A DNA stretch of 64,000 nt, from assembly GCA_002493595.1 (NCBI GenBank), contig DKZG01000015.1, positions 1 to 64,000 of the forward strand, read 5' to 3'. The DNA is from Ruminococcaceae bacterium UBA7080 (GTDB lineage: Bacteria > Bacillota > Clostridia > Oscillospirales > Acutalibacteraceae). Shown piece after piece: positions 46,761 through 55,204 of the stretch (its first letter is position 1; each line of letters opens with the position of its first letter). Below the pieces are notes generated by a model. It had not been told where the DNA came from. It saw nothing but the letters and a program-made list of their open reading frames with translations, and made no database searches. Made by a program: the position numbers and the translations under genes.

Positions 46761-46976
46761 ATGAAGAAAATTATTACAATTGAGGGTATGTCCTGTGAGC
46801 ACTGCTCAGCAAGCGTAAAAGAAGCACTTGAAAAACTTGACGGCGTTAAATCGGCTAAAGTTGATTTGAAGAAAAAATCCGCCACAGTAAAGCTGAGTGA
46901 AGAGGTTGCTGATGATGTATTAAAATCAGCAGTCAGCCAATCCGGATTTACACCGATATCCGTTTTAGAAAAATAG
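46761..46976 (+). CDS. copZ: copper chaperone, CopZ-like HMA protein
   Basis: A 71-residue soluble heavy-metal-associated domain with EGMSCEHCSASVKEAL as its CxxC site, which delivers Cu(I) to CopA. It lies 2 bases after copA, with an AAGGAGG ribosome site inside the end of copA, so the operon is tight. Confidence 0.92.
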   Translation: MKKIITIEGMSCEHCSASVKEALEKLDGVKSAKVDLKKKSATVKLSEEVADDVLKSAVSQSGFTPISVLEK

Positions 46977-46980
46977 CACA

Positions 46981-47015
46981 AAAAGCCGGCAGCATTTAAA
47001 ATGCTGCCGGCTTTT
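46981..47015. terminator. shared terminator, copZ and CBS-domain gene
   Basis: A perfect 15-bp stem (AAAAGCCGGCAGCAT and its complement) with a 5-base loop between convergent genes. Confidence 0.93.
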
Positions 47016-47051
47016 CAGCTAATTATACTAAATACTTTAAACCGTTTGCAA

Positions 47052-48374
47052 TTATTCGGTTTCACCTTGTTTTTTTGTAATAATGCAAGAAGATACTGTA
47101 TGGTTTTTCACATCAAGTACTCTGATATCAAGATTCTCATTTTCAACGGAAAATTTTGAACCATCGTCCGGAATTGTACAACACAAACCGAATACGTAGC
47201 CGCTTAATGTTTCATAAATATCTGTCGGCAAATCCGTTCTAGTAAGATTTGCAACTTTATCGAGAGACACGCAGCCTTTAATCTTCCATGACTTTTCAGT
47301 AAGAGTAATGATATCCGGCTGAGCGTCCGCGGCAACCTTATCATTGTCAAGATCACCTACAAGCTGCTCAAGCAAATCGTTCATCGTTATAATTCCGACA
47401 GTTCCTCCGTATTCATCAAGAACAACTGCAAAATGATTGTGGCTTTTCTGCATCAAATCAAAAAGCATATCAATTTTCATGGTTTCGGGCACATATACAG
47501 GCTGAACAAAAGCATCTTTCCGGACTGTATCCCGTGTTTTTTTCTTAATTCTGAAAAATTTTTTAGAATCCAGAACTGCTACAACATTATCAATAGAATT
47601 TTTATAAACAGGATACATACTGTGTGTACTCTTAGAAATTGTCTCTTCCCACTGTTCCACATCATCATCTGCATTAACTGCAAGTATTTCCTTTCTATGG
47701 GTTGAAAACTCGCCTGCATCCTTATCATCAAATTCAAACACATTAACAATCATACGCTGCTCGCTTTTATCAATAATACCTTTTTGGCTTCCCATATCAA
47801 CCAGCATACGTATTTCTTCTTCCGAAACCTCTTCATCTTCGGAATTGGGATCAATTCTGAAAATGCGAAGGACAATATTTGTAGAAGCAGTAAGCAACCA
47901 TACAATCGGAGTAAACAGTTTTGACATTACATAAATCAGCCCGGAAAGACCTAAGGCTATTTGCTCGGTTTTTTTCATGGCAAAACGCTTTGGAACAAGC
48001 TCACCGAATACAAGAGTAAGATAAGACAGAATAAGCGTAATAACAATAACCGCAATTGTATCAAGTGTTGAAGCACTGATTTTTACACCGAGACCGATAA
48101 GCCAATCAACAAGTATTTCTGAAAAGTTATCAGCAGCAAAAGCACTGCCTAAAAATCCCGAAAGTGTGATTGCTACCTGAATTGTAGCCAAGAACCCTGC
48201 AGGCTTTGAAGTCAATTTCATAAGCCTTTTTGCACGTTTGTTACCATCAGCTGCAAGCTTCTCAAGCTTTAACTCATTCATAGAAACAATTGCTATCTCA
48301 GCACTTGCAAAAATCGCATTAATTGCAATCAAAACAACCTGTAATAAAATCTGTAACCCTATAGGTATATCCAC
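47052..48374 (-). CDS. CNNM/CorC family membrane protein (hemolysin C-like)
   Basis: A 440-residue integral membrane protein of the UPF0053 family. A DUF21 (CNNM) domain with three to four helices is followed by a CBS pair (about 200-340) and a C-terminal CorC/HlyC transporter-associated domain. Members are linked to Mg2+ export or resistance. The start is GTG with GGAGGT upstream. The 'hemolysin' name in databases does not imply toxicity. Confidence 0.9.
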   Translation of the reverse strand: MDIPIGLQILLQVVLIAINAIFASAEIAIVSMNELKLEKLAADGNKRAKRLMKLTSKPAGFLATIQVAITLSGFLGSAFAADNFSEILVDWLIGLGVKISASTLDTIAVIVITLILSYLTLVFGELVPKRFAMKKTEQIALGLSGLIYVMSKLFTPIVWLLTASTNIVLRIFRIDPNSEDEEVSEEEIRMLVDMGSQKGIIDKSEQRMIVNVFEFDDKDAGEFSTHRKEILAVNADDDVEQWEETISKSTHSMYPVYKNSIDNVVAVLDSKKFFRIKKKTRDTVRKDAFVQPVYVPETMKIDMLFDLMQKSHNHFAVVLDEYGGTVGIITMNDLLEQLVGDLDNDKVAADAQPDIITLTEKSWKIKGCVSLDKVANLTRTDLPTDIYETLSGYVFGLCCTIPDDGSKFSVENENLDIRVLDVKNHTVSSCIITKKQGETE

Positions 48375-48435
48375 GAAAAATACCTCCGTATTAAATAAAT
48401 ATTTTTTAAGATAGAAAGCAAATCAAAAAGGTTAA

Positions 48436-49401
48436 TCATCCATTTTCAATAGCAGTTTTAAAAGCAGCCTCAACATCCATTAAATACCTGTATGCATACC
48501 AAGGAGCATCCATTTCAATAATGTCTTTTATATTGCTGCAAATATCTTTGCTAATAATATATTTTGTGATAGAAAACTGTTCACGTATATTCTTAGTAAA
48601 ATAAGTAATATTAAACAACTGAAAATCAGTAAGCATCAAAAAAACGCCCTGCTGGAATTTCATTCTTGTATTTGTAGGCACATCAATTAGTTTGGCCTTT
48701 GGCACCGGTCTTGAGCTTAGATGCTCAAGATGATTTCTAAAATCGTCCGGTATAGAAGGCAAATGCTTATTTGAAAAAACATCTCTGACAGCCCTTTTTA
48801 CATCAGCCTCATCAAAGCTGCTGACATACACACTGAAATCCCTAATCCACTTATTAGCAACATTTATATCATTTGTATAATCATTAAAATTTTTCAGTTC
48901 AAGCACATATAAAATGATATCATCTTTAAATTCAGCCCTATCCTTTAAGGCAAATGATAGTGAAGGATAAAGACTTTTGGTAAAATCAATCAACGGTGAA
49001 AAATCACAGTAATGCTGCGCAAAAGCACAAAGCTCATACATATTTTCTATATCAGCTTTGCCCATGGTATTGCTGAAAACATCAACAAAGCTACCCATTC
49101 CAAGATAATAATTAAACAAAAACTGAGCGTCTACATGAACAATTCCCATATCACTGTTGTCAAATAAACTTTTAGGACGCCTGAACATGGTCGGAATTAG
49201 ATGACGGTTAGGGTCATTAATTCTTTCACCGCGGTAAAAAAGCTGCTTGCTGCTGAGAAAATCATCCAAAATATACTTATTGAAATCTTCGATGGTATCA
49301 ATTCGTTTGCTCACGGCAGAAAAATCGAAATCAAATTCACTGCTGAGTCTTGAATTAAATGTTTCTATTCTTTTTATAAAATGCTCTCTTGCAGAAAACA
49401 T
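48436..49401 (-). CDS. FRG domain-containing protein
   Basis: A 321-residue soluble protein. The FRG signature is clear: LFYRGERINDPNRHLIPTMFR near residue 55, then AQHYCDFSPLIDFTKSLYPSLSFAL near residue 130. FRG proteins are of unknown activity, and some are found in defence neighbourhoods. Here it follows the reductase gene by 15 bases on the same strand. The ribosome site is GGAGTG. Confidence 0.85.
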   Translation of the reverse strand: MFSAREHFIKRIETFNSRLSSEFDFDFSAVSKRIDTIEDFNKYILDDFLSSKQLFYRGERINDPNRHLIPTMFRRPKSLFDNSDMGIVHVDAQFLFNYYLGMGSFVDVFSNTMGKADIENMYELCAFAQHYCDFSPLIDFTKSLYPSLSFALKDRAEFKDDIILYVLELKNFNDYTNDINVANKWIRDFSVYVSSFDEADVKRAVRDVFSNKHLPSIPDDFRNHLEHLSSRPVPKAKLIDVPTNTRMKFQQGVFLMLTDFQLFNITYFTKNIREQFSITKYIISKDICSNIKDIIEMDAPWYAYRYLMDVEAAFKTAIENG

Positions 49402-49416
49402 ACTACACTCCGTTAA

Positions 49417-51489
49417 TCAATCTATGGACAACACAAGCTGATATGCAGACTCAGTCGCATTCGCAATTCTGCCAATCTTAGAGCTGTCCCCTATATTATA
49501 GATTTTATAGTCATTGCTGTCTTTCAGCTCATTATAAAGACTTGTATTCGGTTTTGAACCGAGTGAAAGCACAACATAATCCACAGGCAGTTTAATTTCA
49601 CTGCCATCCTTAAGTCTTTCAAGCATTATAAAACTATCATGAACGCTAAGAAGTTTATGACCCGTTAAAAATTGTGCTTTTGCATCATTCAGCTTTTGCA
49701 TCGCATCATCAAGATGCTGGAACCAAGCACCGGGTGCAATTTCATCAGCCATTTCGATAATCGTTACCTGATTACCCTGCGCTGCTAACAGCTCACTTGT
49801 TTCAAGACCTGTCATGCCGGAACCGATTACGGCTACTTTCTTATTTTCAAGCTTAACAGAACCATTCAGAATTTGTGTAACTGTTGATACATTATCGGCT
49901 TCAAAGGCTTTCGGAAATATTGAACCGGCACCGGTTGCAAGAATAAGGATTTCCGGTTTATAAGAATGAATAATCTCCTTAGTCGCGGTCACGCCGAAAA
50001 TAATATTTGCTCCCTGTGTTTCGGCATTAGCTGCCAAATCTTTGCACACCCAACCGATTTTATCTTTATGCGGTGGTTTTTTCGCCAAATTGAGCTGACC
50101 GCCTGCTTCCCCTTCTTTTTCAAGAACTGTTACATCAAAACCGCGCCTTACAAGAAGCTCTGCCGCTGTTAAGCCGGCAACACCTGCACCAACTATCAAA
50201 ACTTTTCTGCCGGTGCCATTATGCTTCATAACAATATTTTCTCTGCCTACAAAAGGATTTACCGAGCAATGACCGTGATCATACTTATAAGCATTTTCCA
50301 TCATACTTTCAAAACAATATAAGCAGCAAACACATCTTTTTATTAAATTCTCATCACCCGATTGAACCTTATTCACCCAATACGGGTCAGCAATTAAAGG
50401 TCTGCCGAGAGATACGAAATCCTGTATTCCATCTTCAAGCTGCTGCTCTGCCTGTTCCGGTGAACGAATAAGATTTGCTGCAATAACGGGAATATCCACT
50501 GCTTTTTTTATTTCAGCAGCTAAATGCTTTCTCCAGCCGCATTCAAAGGTGGTTGGCTCAAGCCAATAATTAAATGTATCATAGGCTGCAGATGACACAT
50601 CTATAGCATCAATCCCTTTGTCATTAAGAATTTTTGCCATTTTAACACCTTCATCAAGACCGTAGCCTTTGCCGGGTGCACCAATCCTATCATACATTTC
50701 ATCCACAGTTAAGCGCACCACGATTGGAAAATCCTTGCCGCAATTCTGTCTGATACCTTCAATTATTTCCGTTAAAAACCGCATGCGATTTTCAAGACTC
50801 CCGCCATATTGATCATTACGCCTATTTGTATTCGGTGACAAAAACTGCTGAATAAGATAACCATGTGAAGCGTGAAGTTCTACACCATCACATCCTGCTT
50901 TTTTTACTCTGACTGCAGCTTCAACAAACTGACGGATAAGTCTCCTTATTCCTCTAACTGTAAGGGCCCTATTGATGCTGTCGCTCATTTTGCTGTTTTC
51001 ACATTTGCTCGGAGCAACTGTTCTGGGAACAAAATGTCTTGCCTGCAGTTTTTTTCCCTGCGGAATAACAGCACCTGTCAATAGCTTTGTGTACCTGCTG
51101 CCCATAAGCTTATCACCGGCAATGCAAATCGGAACTGTACCAATCATTAAACCGAGATTCTGTCTGCCCGGATGGTGAAGCTCAACCATAATTTTGCAAT
51201 CATGCTTATGTATTCTTTGCGCCATCTCCTTAAGTGCTGAAATTTGGTAATCGTGGCTCATGGCCAGCTGACCGAAAGACGAAGCACCGGTAATATCATT
51301 TACACGAGTAATCTCGGTAAAAATCAAACCGACACCGCCTTTGGCACGCTGCTCATAATAATCCATCATTTTATCTGTAGCACAGCCGTTATACTGACCA
51401 AACCCCATACACATAGGTGCCATAACAATTCTGTTTTTTATTTCAACATTTCCTATTTTCATAGGAGAAAAAAGCTTGCTGTATTCCAT
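49417..51489 (-). CDS. old-yellow-enzyme reductase with FMN, Fe-S and FAD/NAD domains
   Basis: A 2,4-dienoyl-CoA reductase/BaiCD-BaiH-type enzyme of 690 residues. The N-terminal TIM barrel binds FMN (NRIVMAPMCMGFG, LHASHGYLIQQFLSPNTN). A 4Fe-4S motif follows (KRCVCCLYCF then HCSVNP), and the C-terminal FAD/NAD(P) half has VLIVGAGVAGLTAAELL and VAVIGSGMTGLETSELLA. Its substrate could be an enoyl compound or a bile acid or steroid derivative and cannot be decided. The start at 51489 (MEYSKLF) follows GGGTGAT; the longer frame would begin inside a hairpin. Confidence 0.9.
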   Translation of the reverse strand: MEYSKLFSPMKIGNVEIKNRIVMAPMCMGFGQYNGCATDKMMDYYEQRAKGGVGLIFTEITRVNDITGASSFGQLAMSHDYQISALKEMAQRIHKHDCKIMVELHHPGRQNLGLMIGTVPICIAGDKLMGSRYTKLLTGAVIPQGKKLQARHFVPRTVAPSKCENSKMSDSINRALTVRGIRRLIRQFVEAAVRVKKAGCDGVELHASHGYLIQQFLSPNTNRRNDQYGGSLENRMRFLTEIIEGIRQNCGKDFPIVVRLTVDEMYDRIGAPGKGYGLDEGVKMAKILNDKGIDAIDVSSAAYDTFNYWLEPTTFECGWRKHLAAEIKKAVDIPVIAANLIRSPEQAEQQLEDGIQDFVSLGRPLIADPYWVNKVQSGDENLIKRCVCCLYCFESMMENAYKYDHGHCSVNPFVGRENIVMKHNGTGRKVLIVGAGVAGLTAAELLVRRGFDVTVLEKEGEAGGQLNLAKKPPHKDKIGWVCKDLAANAETQGANIIFGVTATKEIIHSYKPEILILATGAGSIFPKAFEADNVSTVTQILNGSVKLENKKVAVIGSGMTGLETSELLAAQGNQVTIIEMADEIAPGAWFQHLDDAMQKLNDAKAQFLTGHKLLSVHDSFIMLERLKDGSEIKLPVDYVVLSLGSKPNTSLYNELKDSNDYKIYNIGDSSKIGRIANATESAYQLVLSID

Positions 51490-51508
51490 TCTATCACCCA
51501 AATATAAG

Positions 51509-51544
51509 TTAAACATTAGGCACCGAACGGCACCTAATGTTTAA
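51509..51544 (-). terminator. hairpin after the 52091-51558 gene
   Basis: A 12-bp stem TTAAACATTAGG/CCTAATGTTTAA with a 12-base loop, weak T-tract. It lies between the small membrane-protein gene and the reductase gene. Confidence 0.6.
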
Positions 51545-51557
51545 GCCTGAATTCATT

Positions 51558-52091
51558 TTATTTTTTCGTGCGCTTATGCTTTTTCTTATCGCCATATTTT
51601 TTCTCTTTTTCAAGATCCTGCTTTTTAGACCATTTAAAAAACCACAAAACAATAGCTCCTGAAACTGCGGCAACAATAATAATAGGTGTAATAATTCTGA
51701 ATGCTTTTCTCATTACGGAAAACTTTTCAAGTGCTTTTTCAAGGAAAGTAAAATATGGAGTACCGCAATTTTTGCCGTTATATTCTAAAATTCCCTGGCC
51801 GTCAATAACAACTTCCTTCCCGTCATCATCATAATAATAAAATTCGACGGCATCCATCGGCGTTGTGCTCTGTGTTTTTACATCATAATCCTTATTTTTT
51901 CGTTTATAAACCGTAATACTCTTATTATCACCGACACTGTGTTCAACAGAATTAGGCATAAGCGAATAAACAAAACCGCTTCCCAATTCATTTTGATTTG
52001 CCTTTATAATTGATGCAGCAGCAATAACAAGTGCCACGATGACTGCAATTACTGATACGCTTATAATTATCTTCTTTTTTTTCTTATCCAT
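51558..52091 (-). CDS. two-helix membrane protein, unknown function
   Basis: A 177-residue protein with a Lys-rich start, an N-terminal helix (about 8-28), an extracytoplasmic part of about 100 residues (VYSLMPNSVEHSVGD), a second helix (about 132-152) and a very basic cytoplasmic tail. No family is recognised. It has a GGAGTG ribosome site, its own promoter and a downstream hairpin. Confidence 0.8.
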   Translation of the reverse strand: MDKKKKKIIISVSVIAVIVALVIAAASIIKANQNELGSGFVYSLMPNSVEHSVGDNKSITVYKRKNKDYDVKTQSTTPMDAVEFYYYDDDGKEVVIDGQGILEYNGKNCGTPYFTFLEKALEKFSVMRKAFRIITPIIIVAAVSGAIVLWFFKWSKKQDLEKEKKYGDKKKHKRTKK

Positions 52092-52155
52092 ATCATCACT
52101 CCAACGGCAGGTTGAATCTAAAGTTTATTATCCCTATCCTATATTGTTTTAACTT

Positions 52156-52184
52156 ATTATATCAAACATAGTAATTAAGGTCAA
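52156..52184 (-). promoter_or_regulatory. promoter of the 52091-51558 gene
   Basis: Minus-strand -35 TTGACC (52179-52184) and consensus -10 TATAAT (52156-52161), spacer 17. Confidence 0.8.
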
Positions 52185-52213
52185 GAAAAAAGAGCAGGAC
52201 TTTAACCTGCTCT
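52184..52213 (-). terminator. terminator after the 53143-52223 gene
   Basis: An 8-bp stem AGAGCAGG/CCTGCTCT with a 7-base loop and a TTTTTTCTT tail on the minus strand. Confidence 0.85.
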
Positions 52214-52222
52214 AAATTCAGC

Positions 52223-53143
52223 TCACTTACTCTTTTTAGCGGCTTTTGCAGCAAGCTTTGCCTTAGCTTCTTCAACCCTTTTAGCCTCTTCTTCAGCAGC
52301 AACCTTTGCAGCCTCTTTGCGAGCCTTCTCTTTTTCTATCTGTTCGCGGCGTTCTTTTTCATCCTTAATTGCCTTACGTGCAAGTCTTTCTTCTTCAAGT
52401 GTTTCATCGCTCTTGGCAGGAGCCTTGGCAACAGCAATATTCACACCTGTTGCAACACACAAAAGTAAAAGTGCAATAAAATATCCCCATGATATGGATG
52501 CACTGCCGTTCATAACAGCATAATCACCAAAATTATACGCTGTAAATTGCTGTGCAGCAGAACCGCTGACAATAAAACATACTACTGCAGCAATAGAAGC
52601 AGCAATTGAAAAAACATCAAAAATTATAGTGGATTTTGTTTTAGGCTTCTTGCACATAATTATATTTAGGAAAAACGCAATTACAATAAACAAAGCACTA
52701 AGAACAAAAAGTATATATCCCGCTGCGCCTAAAGTAACAGCACCACCGAAATTTTCAAATTTCATATTTGTTACAAATAAACCAATGTCACCAAAAAAAC
52801 TTTTAAAAAAATCTATTAATGATTTATTTCCGAACAAAGAAATGATGCTCAAATCAAAGCTTGCAGCGTCACTTTTAAAAACAGCCCAGGGAAGTATAAA
52901 ACCAACTGCCGGCAAAAAAGTAAAAACCAGTCTTACAATACGAAGCTTTGTTCCCCAAATGGAATACGCAATTCTGTTCATTGTTCTGTTAAAAACTGCG
53001 AACTGTTTTTCTGCATTAATATTATCCTCTTCAAGTCTTTCCTGCCAGTTAAAATTCGGAATAGAAACCCCGCAGGAAGAGCATTCAGCCTTAACATCCC
53101 AAATATGTAATTTTTTTCCGCAATTCGGACAGGTACTTGCCAT
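52223..53143 (-). CDS. zinc-ribbon membrane protein with a charged coiled-coil tail
   Basis: A 306-residue protein, family not recognised. An N-terminal zinc ribbon (CPNCGKKLHIWDVKAECSSC) is followed by a soluble stretch. Four hydrophobic helices (about 65-85, 135-160, 170-190, 210-230) come next. A tail of about 65 residues rich in Lys, Glu, Arg and Ala is predicted to be one long coiled helix. I start it at the ATG at 53143 behind AAGGGGTG; the longer frame to 53206 would overlap its promoter. Confidence 0.82.
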   Translation of the reverse strand: MASTCPNCGKKLHIWDVKAECSSCGVSIPNFNWQERLEEDNINAEKQFAVFNRTMNRIAYSIWGTKLRIVRLVFTFLPAVGFILPWAVFKSDAASFDLSIISLFGNKSLIDFFKSFFGDIGLFVTNMKFENFGGAVTLGAAGYILFVLSALFIVIAFFLNIIMCKKPKTKSTIIFDVFSIAASIAAVVCFIVSGSAAQQFTAYNFGDYAVMNGSASISWGYFIALLLLCVATGVNIAVAKAPAKSDETLEEERLARKAIKDEKERREQIEKEKARKEAAKVAAEEEAKRVEEAKAKLAAKAAKKSK

Positions 53144-53177
53144 GAGCGGCACCCCTTTCAAAACATAGTACTTGATT

Positions 53178-53206
53178 ATTTTATAATTATTTTTAGTGAT
53201 TGTCAA
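53178..53206 (-). promoter_or_regulatory. promoter of the zinc-ribbon membrane protein gene
   Basis: Minus-strand consensus -35 TTGACA (53201-53206) and -10 TAAAAT (53178-53183), spacer 17. It fixes the start of the gene at 53143. Confidence 0.8.
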
Positions 53207-53306
53207 TACAATTTCATTATAATTCTATCCGATTTGCGCAATCTTTTGCCAATGTTGCCGCATTATAACTCTCAATAAAAATGTTATTTTTACAATTAAA
53301 AAAGTG

Positions 53307-53335
53307 TTGATTTAAATCTGCTGTTATGATACTAT
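53307..53335 (+). promoter_or_regulatory. promoter of the GPH transporter gene
   Basis: -35 TTGATT (53307-53312) and -10 TACTAT (53330-53335), spacer 17. The untranslated leader would be about 65 bases. Confidence 0.7.
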
Positions 53336-53408
53336 ATTTATGTTATTAACAATTCATAGGTTGACTTGTTTCTATAAACAGGTTATCTAAAAGAAATGAG
53401 GGAATATT

Positions 53409-54923
53409 TTGGCAGAGGAAATCATTACCGATGAATTAACACAAACCGAAATGGACGAGCTGGATAAGCTTGCTTACACGCATAAACGCTATCTTTCTCC
53501 AAAAGAAATTGCTGCATATGTTCTTGTAAACTTCGGTCAGAAAAATTTAAGCCAGTTTGTTGATACCTTTAAAGAATTCTTTATGGTTCAGTTTTTAAAG
53601 CTGAATACAACGGCTTATGCCAACATTAGCTTATTTGCATCAATATACGACGCACTTGATGATACAATATCCGGCCTTATTATTGACCGTACCAGAACAC
53701 GCTGGGGACGCATAAGACCGTTTTTTATTTTACCGCTTCCGCTTTGGGTTGTGGGCGGTGCTATGATGTTTGCTGCTCCCGATATTAATTCAAAGCAAAA
53801 AATTATATGGGCTGCAGTTGCAATTGTTATCTACGGCTTGGGAATGAGTTATTTCGGTGCCTGGGGTCTTATGATTTACAACATTACTCCAAATACCGAT
53901 GAACGCGACAATCTTATTACCACGACCAAATTTTTCGAGCTTTTCGGAACATGGCTTCCATCTCTTGTGCCGGTGCTTGTTACACTTCTTCCTAAAATTA
54001 ATAAAAATATTACCATGCAGAGTGTTTATTCAGGCTTCGCTTACTTTATGCTGATTTTGGCAGCTTTGTTTGCAATATTCGGTGCATTCAATATGAGAGA
54101 GCGTGTGCCTCTTATGAGCCGTGAGGAAATAAAAGAAACCTCTGTTCTTGAATCAATAAAAAATATTTTTACCAACAGACCTTTGTTCGTTGTTATTCTG
54201 GCAAACTTCTTCAACTCATTCAAATCAGTCGGCGGTTCATCAGAATCCTATTTCTGGCTCAACAATACCGGCTCTCTTATGAATGCAACCATCTGCGGAC
54301 TGTTCACCGGTATACCAAATTATATTATGGTACCGCTTGCTGCTAAAATGTGTAAGAAATTCGGTGCAAGAGCAACCTCCATTATTGCCGGATTATTCGG
54401 TTTCTTTGCTTATATGGCTCTGTTTCTTATCGGATATCACCCATTTGGTCAGACCTTCCACGACAATTACATACTCAATTTAATCTGGGTTATATTCGGT
54501 CTCACAATCTGCGGTCTCCCAAACAAGCTTCTTCTTGTCAGCGGACAGATTGTTACAGCCGAGGCACTTGACTACATGGAATGGAAGCACGGTTTAAGAA
54601 ACGAAGCTCTTGTAACAACAGTTCAGGGTTATTTCGGTAAACTTGCAACATCTGTAACCGGCTGGCTTTCAGGTATGGTGCTCACATGGATTAATTATAT
54701 ACCGCTTACGGACTCACTGGGCAATGCTATTCCACAGACTGACCCATCTATTCTTAACGGCATATGGGCTATTTTCTGTATCCTTCCTGCACTTGCAAGA
54801 GGCCTTTACGGTGTTTCCTTTATTCTCTATCCAATCCACGGCGATTTGCAGCAGCAGATGATTGTTGAGCTTGCTGACAAGCGTGCTGACAGAATTGCCG
54901 AACAGGATTCAAAAGCTAACTAA
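53409..54923 (+). CDS. GPH family sugar:cation symporter (TTG start)
   Basis: A 12-helix MFS-type permease of the MelB/GPH family, 504 residues. The family signature is DALDDTISGLIIDRTRTRWGRIRPF, seen here as the Asp pair at about residue 80 and RTRWGR at about 97. A charged cytoplasmic N-terminus of about 40 residues precedes the first helix. The sugar is unknown. The start is TTG at 53409, with GAGGGAA upstream. It is monocistronic, with no glycosidase beside it. Confidence 0.92.
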   Translation: MAEEIITDELTQTEMDELDKLAYTHKRYLSPKEIAAYVLVNFGQKNLSQFVDTFKEFFMVQFLKLNTTAYANISLFASIYDALDDTISGLIIDRTRTRWGRIRPFFILPLPLWVVGGAMMFAAPDINSKQKIIWAAVAIVIYGLGMSYFGAWGLMIYNITPNTDERDNLITTTKFFELFGTWLPSLVPVLVTLLPKINKNITMQSVYSGFAYFMLILAALFAIFGAFNMRERVPLMSREEIKETSVLESIKNIFTNRPLFVVILANFFNSFKSVGGSSESYFWLNNTGSLMNATICGLFTGIPNYIMVPLAAKMCKKFGARATSIIAGLFGFFAYMALFLIGYHPFGQTFHDNYILNLIWVIFGLTICGLPNKLLLVSGQIVTAEALDYMEWKHGLRNEALVTTVQGYFGKLATSVTGWLSGMVLTWINYIPLTDSLGNAIPQTDPSILNGIWAIFCILPALARGLYGVSFILYPIHGDLQQQMIVELADKRADRIAEQDSKAN

Positions 54924-54940
54924 TTTAATAACGTTAAAAA

Positions 54941-55020
54941 AATACCACAGCCTGTATGATATGCACCCCAAAAGTTAGACACTATTGGAGGTGCATATCA
55001 GGATAACAGATTGTGGTATT
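54941..55020. mobile_element. nested inverted repeat with an IS3-end-like core (MITE-like remnant)
   Basis: An outer repeat AATACCACA/TGTGGTATT and an inner repeat ATATGCACC/GGTGCATAT enclose CCCAAAAGTTAGACAC. That core resembles the terminal repeats of IS3-family elements. No transposase is present. It follows the transporter stop by 17 bases and, with the T-rich flank, may also act as its terminator. Confidence 0.5.
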
Positions 55021-55083
55021 TTCTATTTTTTCTTTTAATTCATACTTTTAAAACAAATTAAAGTAAATCTGTTAAATAACATA

Positions 55084-55119
55084 AAAAAGGTATATATCCA
55101 AATGGATATATACCTTTTT
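55084..55119. terminator. terminator after the retron RT gene
   Basis: A perfect 17-bp stem (AAAAAGGTATATATCCA and its complement) with a 2-base loop, followed by TTTTTT on the minus strand. The 85 bases between it and the RT stop hold only a doubtful 39-codon frame. Confidence 0.8.
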
Positions 55120-55204
55120 GGTGCGAGTGTTGATAACGGATTTGAAAAACTAATACATTACCGACACGAACATACATATTCCCTCGCATATAAATATATC
55201 TAAA

